A stretch of 64,000 nucleotides of DNA, taken from Bifidobacterium sp. (GTDB taxonomy: Bacteria > Actinomycetota > Actinomycetes > Actinomycetales > Bifidobacteriaceae). Of the stretch, positions 62,253 to 64,000 are shown one piece after another. Where the stretch lies: positions 62,001-126,000 of the forward strand of contig JALCNP010000002.1 of NCBI GenBank assembly GCA_022649135.1, read 5' to 3'. The notes below the pieces were generated by a model. The model was not told the origin of the DNA. It made no database searches and saw nothing but the letters and a program-made list of their open reading frames with translations. How positions within the stretch are numbered: the stretch's first letter is position 1; the number at the start of each line of letters is the position of its first letter. The position numbers and the translations under genes were made by a program.

Positions 62253-63082
62253 TGGCTATCCGCATTTATAAGCCAACGACGGCGGGCCGCCGCAACGCGT
62301 CGGTTTCGGATTTTTCTGAGATCACGCGTTCCACGCCCGAGAAGTCGCTGGTCCGTAAGCTAAGCAAAACCGGCGGCCGCAATTCATACGGCCGTATGAC
62401 CTCCCGCCATCGCGGCGGCGGTCACAAGCGCCAGTATCGTCTCATCGACTTCAAGCGTTGGGACAAGGATGGCGTTCCCGCCAAGGTCGCTCACATCGAG
62501 TATGACCCGAATCGTTCCGCGCGTATCGCCCTCCTGCACTATGCAGACGGCGAGAAACGCTACATCATAGCCCCCGAAGGCATTGCGCAGGGTGATGTCG
62601 TCGAAACCGGTGCCCAGGCCGACATCAAGCCCGGCAACAATCTGCCGCTGCGCAGCATTCCGACAGGAACCGTTGTCCACGCCATCGAGCTGCGTCCTCT
62701 GGGCGGAGCGAAGATCGCGCGCTCCGCAGGTGCCGCCGTCCAGCTTGTGGCGAAGGACGGGGCTTACGCCCAGCTTCGCATGCCGTCCGGAGAGATCCGA
62801 AATGTCGATGCCCGCTGCCGCGCCACCATCGGTGAGGTCGGCAACTCCGACCACAGCAACGTCGAGCTCGGCAAGGCGGGTCGTGCACGCTGGATCGGCA
62901 AGCGTCCGATCACGCGAGGCGAATCCATGAACCCGGTCGACCATCCGCATGGTGGTCGTACCCGTGGAGGCAAGCCGCCAGTGTCGCCGTGGGGCAAGGG
63001 CGAGGTTCGCACCCGTCACCCGAAGAAGGCGTCGAACAAGATGATTGTTCGTCGTCGTCCCAATGGCAAGAACCGCAAGTAA
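62252..63082 (+). CDS. rplB: 50S ribosomal protein L2
   Basis: 276 residues. Core motifs: [53 protein letters not shown] and [23 protein letters not shown], whose His lies near the peptidyl-transferase centre. L2 helps subunit joining. Starts 35 nt after rplW. Confidence 0.98.
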   Translation: MAIRIYKPTTAGRRNASVSDFSEITRSTPEKSLVRKLSKTGGRNSYGRMTSRHRGGGHKRQYRLIDFKRWDKDGVPAKVAHIEYDPNRSARIALLHYADGEKRYIIAPEGIAQGDVVETGAQADIKPGNNLPLRSIPTGTVVHAIELRPLGGAKIARSAGAAVQLVAKDGAYAQLRMPSGEIRNVDARCRATIGEVGNSDHSNVELGKAGRARWIGKRPITRGESMNPVDHPHGGRTRGGKPPVSPWGKGEVRTRHPKKASNKMIVRRRPNGKNRK

Positions 63083-63097
63083 GGGAGTGTCGAGCAG

Positions 63098-63376
63098 ATG
63101 ACTCGTAGCATCAAGAAGGGCCCCTTCGTCGACGCCCACCTACAGAAGAAAGTCGACGTACAGAATGACAAGGGCACGCACAACGTCATCAAGACGTGGT
63201 CGCGTCGTTCGATGATCACACCTGATTTCATCGGTCATACCTTTGCAGTTCATGATGGACGCAAGCATGTCCCGGTGTTCGTCACCGAGGCCATGGTCGG
63301 ACACAAGCTCGGTGAGTTTGCCCCGACCAAGACCTTCCGGGGTCACATCAAGGACGATAAAAAGGCACGCCGCTAA
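63098..63376 (+). CDS. rpsS: 30S ribosomal protein S19
   Basis: 92 residues. [19 protein letters not shown] and [29 protein letters not shown] are typical. S19 sits in the 30S head. RBS GGGAGTG lies upstream of ATG 63098. Confidence 0.98.
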   Translation: MTRSIKKGPFVDAHLQKKVDVQNDKGTHNVIKTWSRRSMITPDFIGHTFAVHDGRKHVPVFVTEAMVGHKLGEFAPTKTFRGHIKDDKKARR

Positions 63377-63396
63377 AGATGGAGACTAAAGACTTT

Positions 63397-63756
63397 ATGG
63401 AAGCTAAAGCAATAGCACGTCACGTTCGCGTGACGCCGCGCAAGGCTCGCCGCATGGTCGACCTCATCCGAGGCAAGCAGGCGACCGAAGCCATCACCAT
63501 TCTCAAATTCGCACCCCAGGATGCCGCACTCCCCGTGCGCAAGGTCCTGGAGAGCGCCATCGCGAATGCGCGCGTCAAGGCTGACAAGGCCGGCGAGCCG
63601 TTCCGCGAGAACAATCTCGTCGTCAAGGAGACGTACGTGGATGAGGGCGTTACGCTCAAGCGTTTCCGTGCTCGTGCACAGGGCCGTGCTGCTCGTATCA
63701 ACAAGCGCACGAGCCATATCACGGTCGTCGTCGGCGCTGTGGAAGGAGCACGCTAA
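63397..63756 (+). CDS. rplV: 50S ribosomal protein L22
   Basis: 119 residues from ATG 63397 (GGAG 12 nt upstream). An in-frame ATG at 63379 would add six residues. The start [20 protein letters not shown] is the usual bifidobacterial one. [30 protein letters not shown] forms the exit-tunnel hairpin, the site of macrolide-resistance changes. Confidence 0.96.
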   Translation: MEAKAIARHVRVTPRKARRMVDLIRGKQATEAITILKFAPQDAALPVRKVLESAIANARVKADKAGEPFRENNLVVKETYVDEGVTLKRFRARAQGRAARINKRTSHITVVVGAVEGAR

Positions 63757-63758
63757 AG

Positions 63759-64000
63759 ATGGGGCAGAAGATCAATCCCTTTGGCTATCGCCTGGGCATC
63801 ACCGAAAGCCACCGGTCCAAGTGGTTCTCCGACTCCAACAAGGTCGGTGAGCGCTATCGCGACTTCGTTCTCGAGGATGACAAGATCCGCAAGGAGATGA
63901 ACAAGGATCTGGAGCGCGCAGGCGTCTCCCGGATCATTATCGAGCGCACCCGCGATCGCGTGCGTGTGGATATCCACACGGCACGTCCGGGCATCGTCAT
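63759..64000 (+). CDS. rpsC: 30S ribosomal protein S3, N-terminal part
   Basis: The gene begins at ATG 63759, 2 nt after rplV, and is cut by the window end after 80 codons. [14 protein letters not shown] and the start of the KH-like region ([22 protein letters not shown]) identify S3, which contacts mRNA at the entry channel. RBS GGAAGGAG is inside the end of rplV. Confidence 0.98.
   Translation, partial: MGQKINPFGYRLGITESHRSKWFSDSNKVGERYRDFVLEDDKIRKEMNKDLERAGVSRIIIERTRDRVRVDIHTARPGIV

Overview
The window is a GC-rich actinobacterial chromosome segment, most likely from a Bifidobacterium or a close relative in the Bifidobacteriaceae. The grounds are gene content and order: the rplM-rpsI / malQ / glgX / adhE / S10-operon neighbourhood, LemA with DUF2207, fdxA beside dapC, a bifidobacterial-type PhoRP-Pst cluster, a CIRCE-controlled groES without groEL, and many genes whose start codon lies 6-8 nt after a TANNNT box (leaderless transcripts, common in Actinobacteria). 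No species call is made, because nothing here could be searched against a database.

Layout. 1-3200: the Arg/Asp/Gly-rich tail of a protein cut by the window edge (probably a DEAD-box RNA helicase), a small gene for a putative exported two-cysteine peptide, and a convergent LuxR-type response regulator / multi-membrane-span histidine kinase pair. 3300-11500: LemA and DUF2207 membrane proteins, an aldo/keto reductase, a U32-family protein, a YfiH/PgeF protein, an IspD-type cytidylyltransferase and a pyroglutamyl-peptidase-like protein. 11600-18000: a DivIVA-like coiled-coil protein overlapping a PepC aminopeptidase, two tandem class I DAHP synthases with near-identical DNA blocks, and MTA/SAH nucleosidase. 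18000-24900: a phosphate-starvation module (SenX3-RegX3/PhoRP and PstSCAB) with 11-bp direct-repeat PHO-box candidates in front of both the kinase and pstS, and two hairpins between pstS and pstC. 25000-28000: an AzgA-type purine permease and rplJ-rplL with its leader. 28200-34700: an FHA protein, a very large helicase-like protein with a degenerate ATP site and nuclease-like C-terminus, a small coupled protein, then a SAF-domain protein and a zinc ribbon protein on the other strand. 34700-41600: folate cyclo-ligase, GNAT acetyltransferase, a SepX/GLPR-type divisome membrane protein, groES, an aromatic/histidinol-phosphate aminotransferase, three tRNAs, rpmG and murB. 41700-50800: an amino-acid permease, fdxA-dapC, dinB, tRNA-Ser with a possible integrase scrap, a YigZ/IMPACT protein, a repeat protein and malQ. 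50880-58700: rplM-rpsI, glgX, bifunctional adhE and acetolactate decarboxylase. 58800-60000: a glycosyltransferase whose 3' end carries the first unit of a CRISPR-like repeat set. 60040-end: the S10 ribosomal operon as far as rpsC.

Most of the window is core housekeeping: translation, envelope, aromatic amino acid synthesis, phosphate uptake, alpha-glucan metabolism and fermentation. The least explained parts are (i) the peptide gene beside the LuxR-type two-component system, (ii) four 29-nt repeat units at 59782-59997 with 61-nt spacing between the first three, which matches type I-E CRISPR geometry although no cas genes are present, (iii) the FHA / pseudo-helicase-nuclease operon, (iv) the dense set of leaderless promoters, including one in front of a seven-codon ORF, and (v) a Rex/CRP-like operator in front of adhE.
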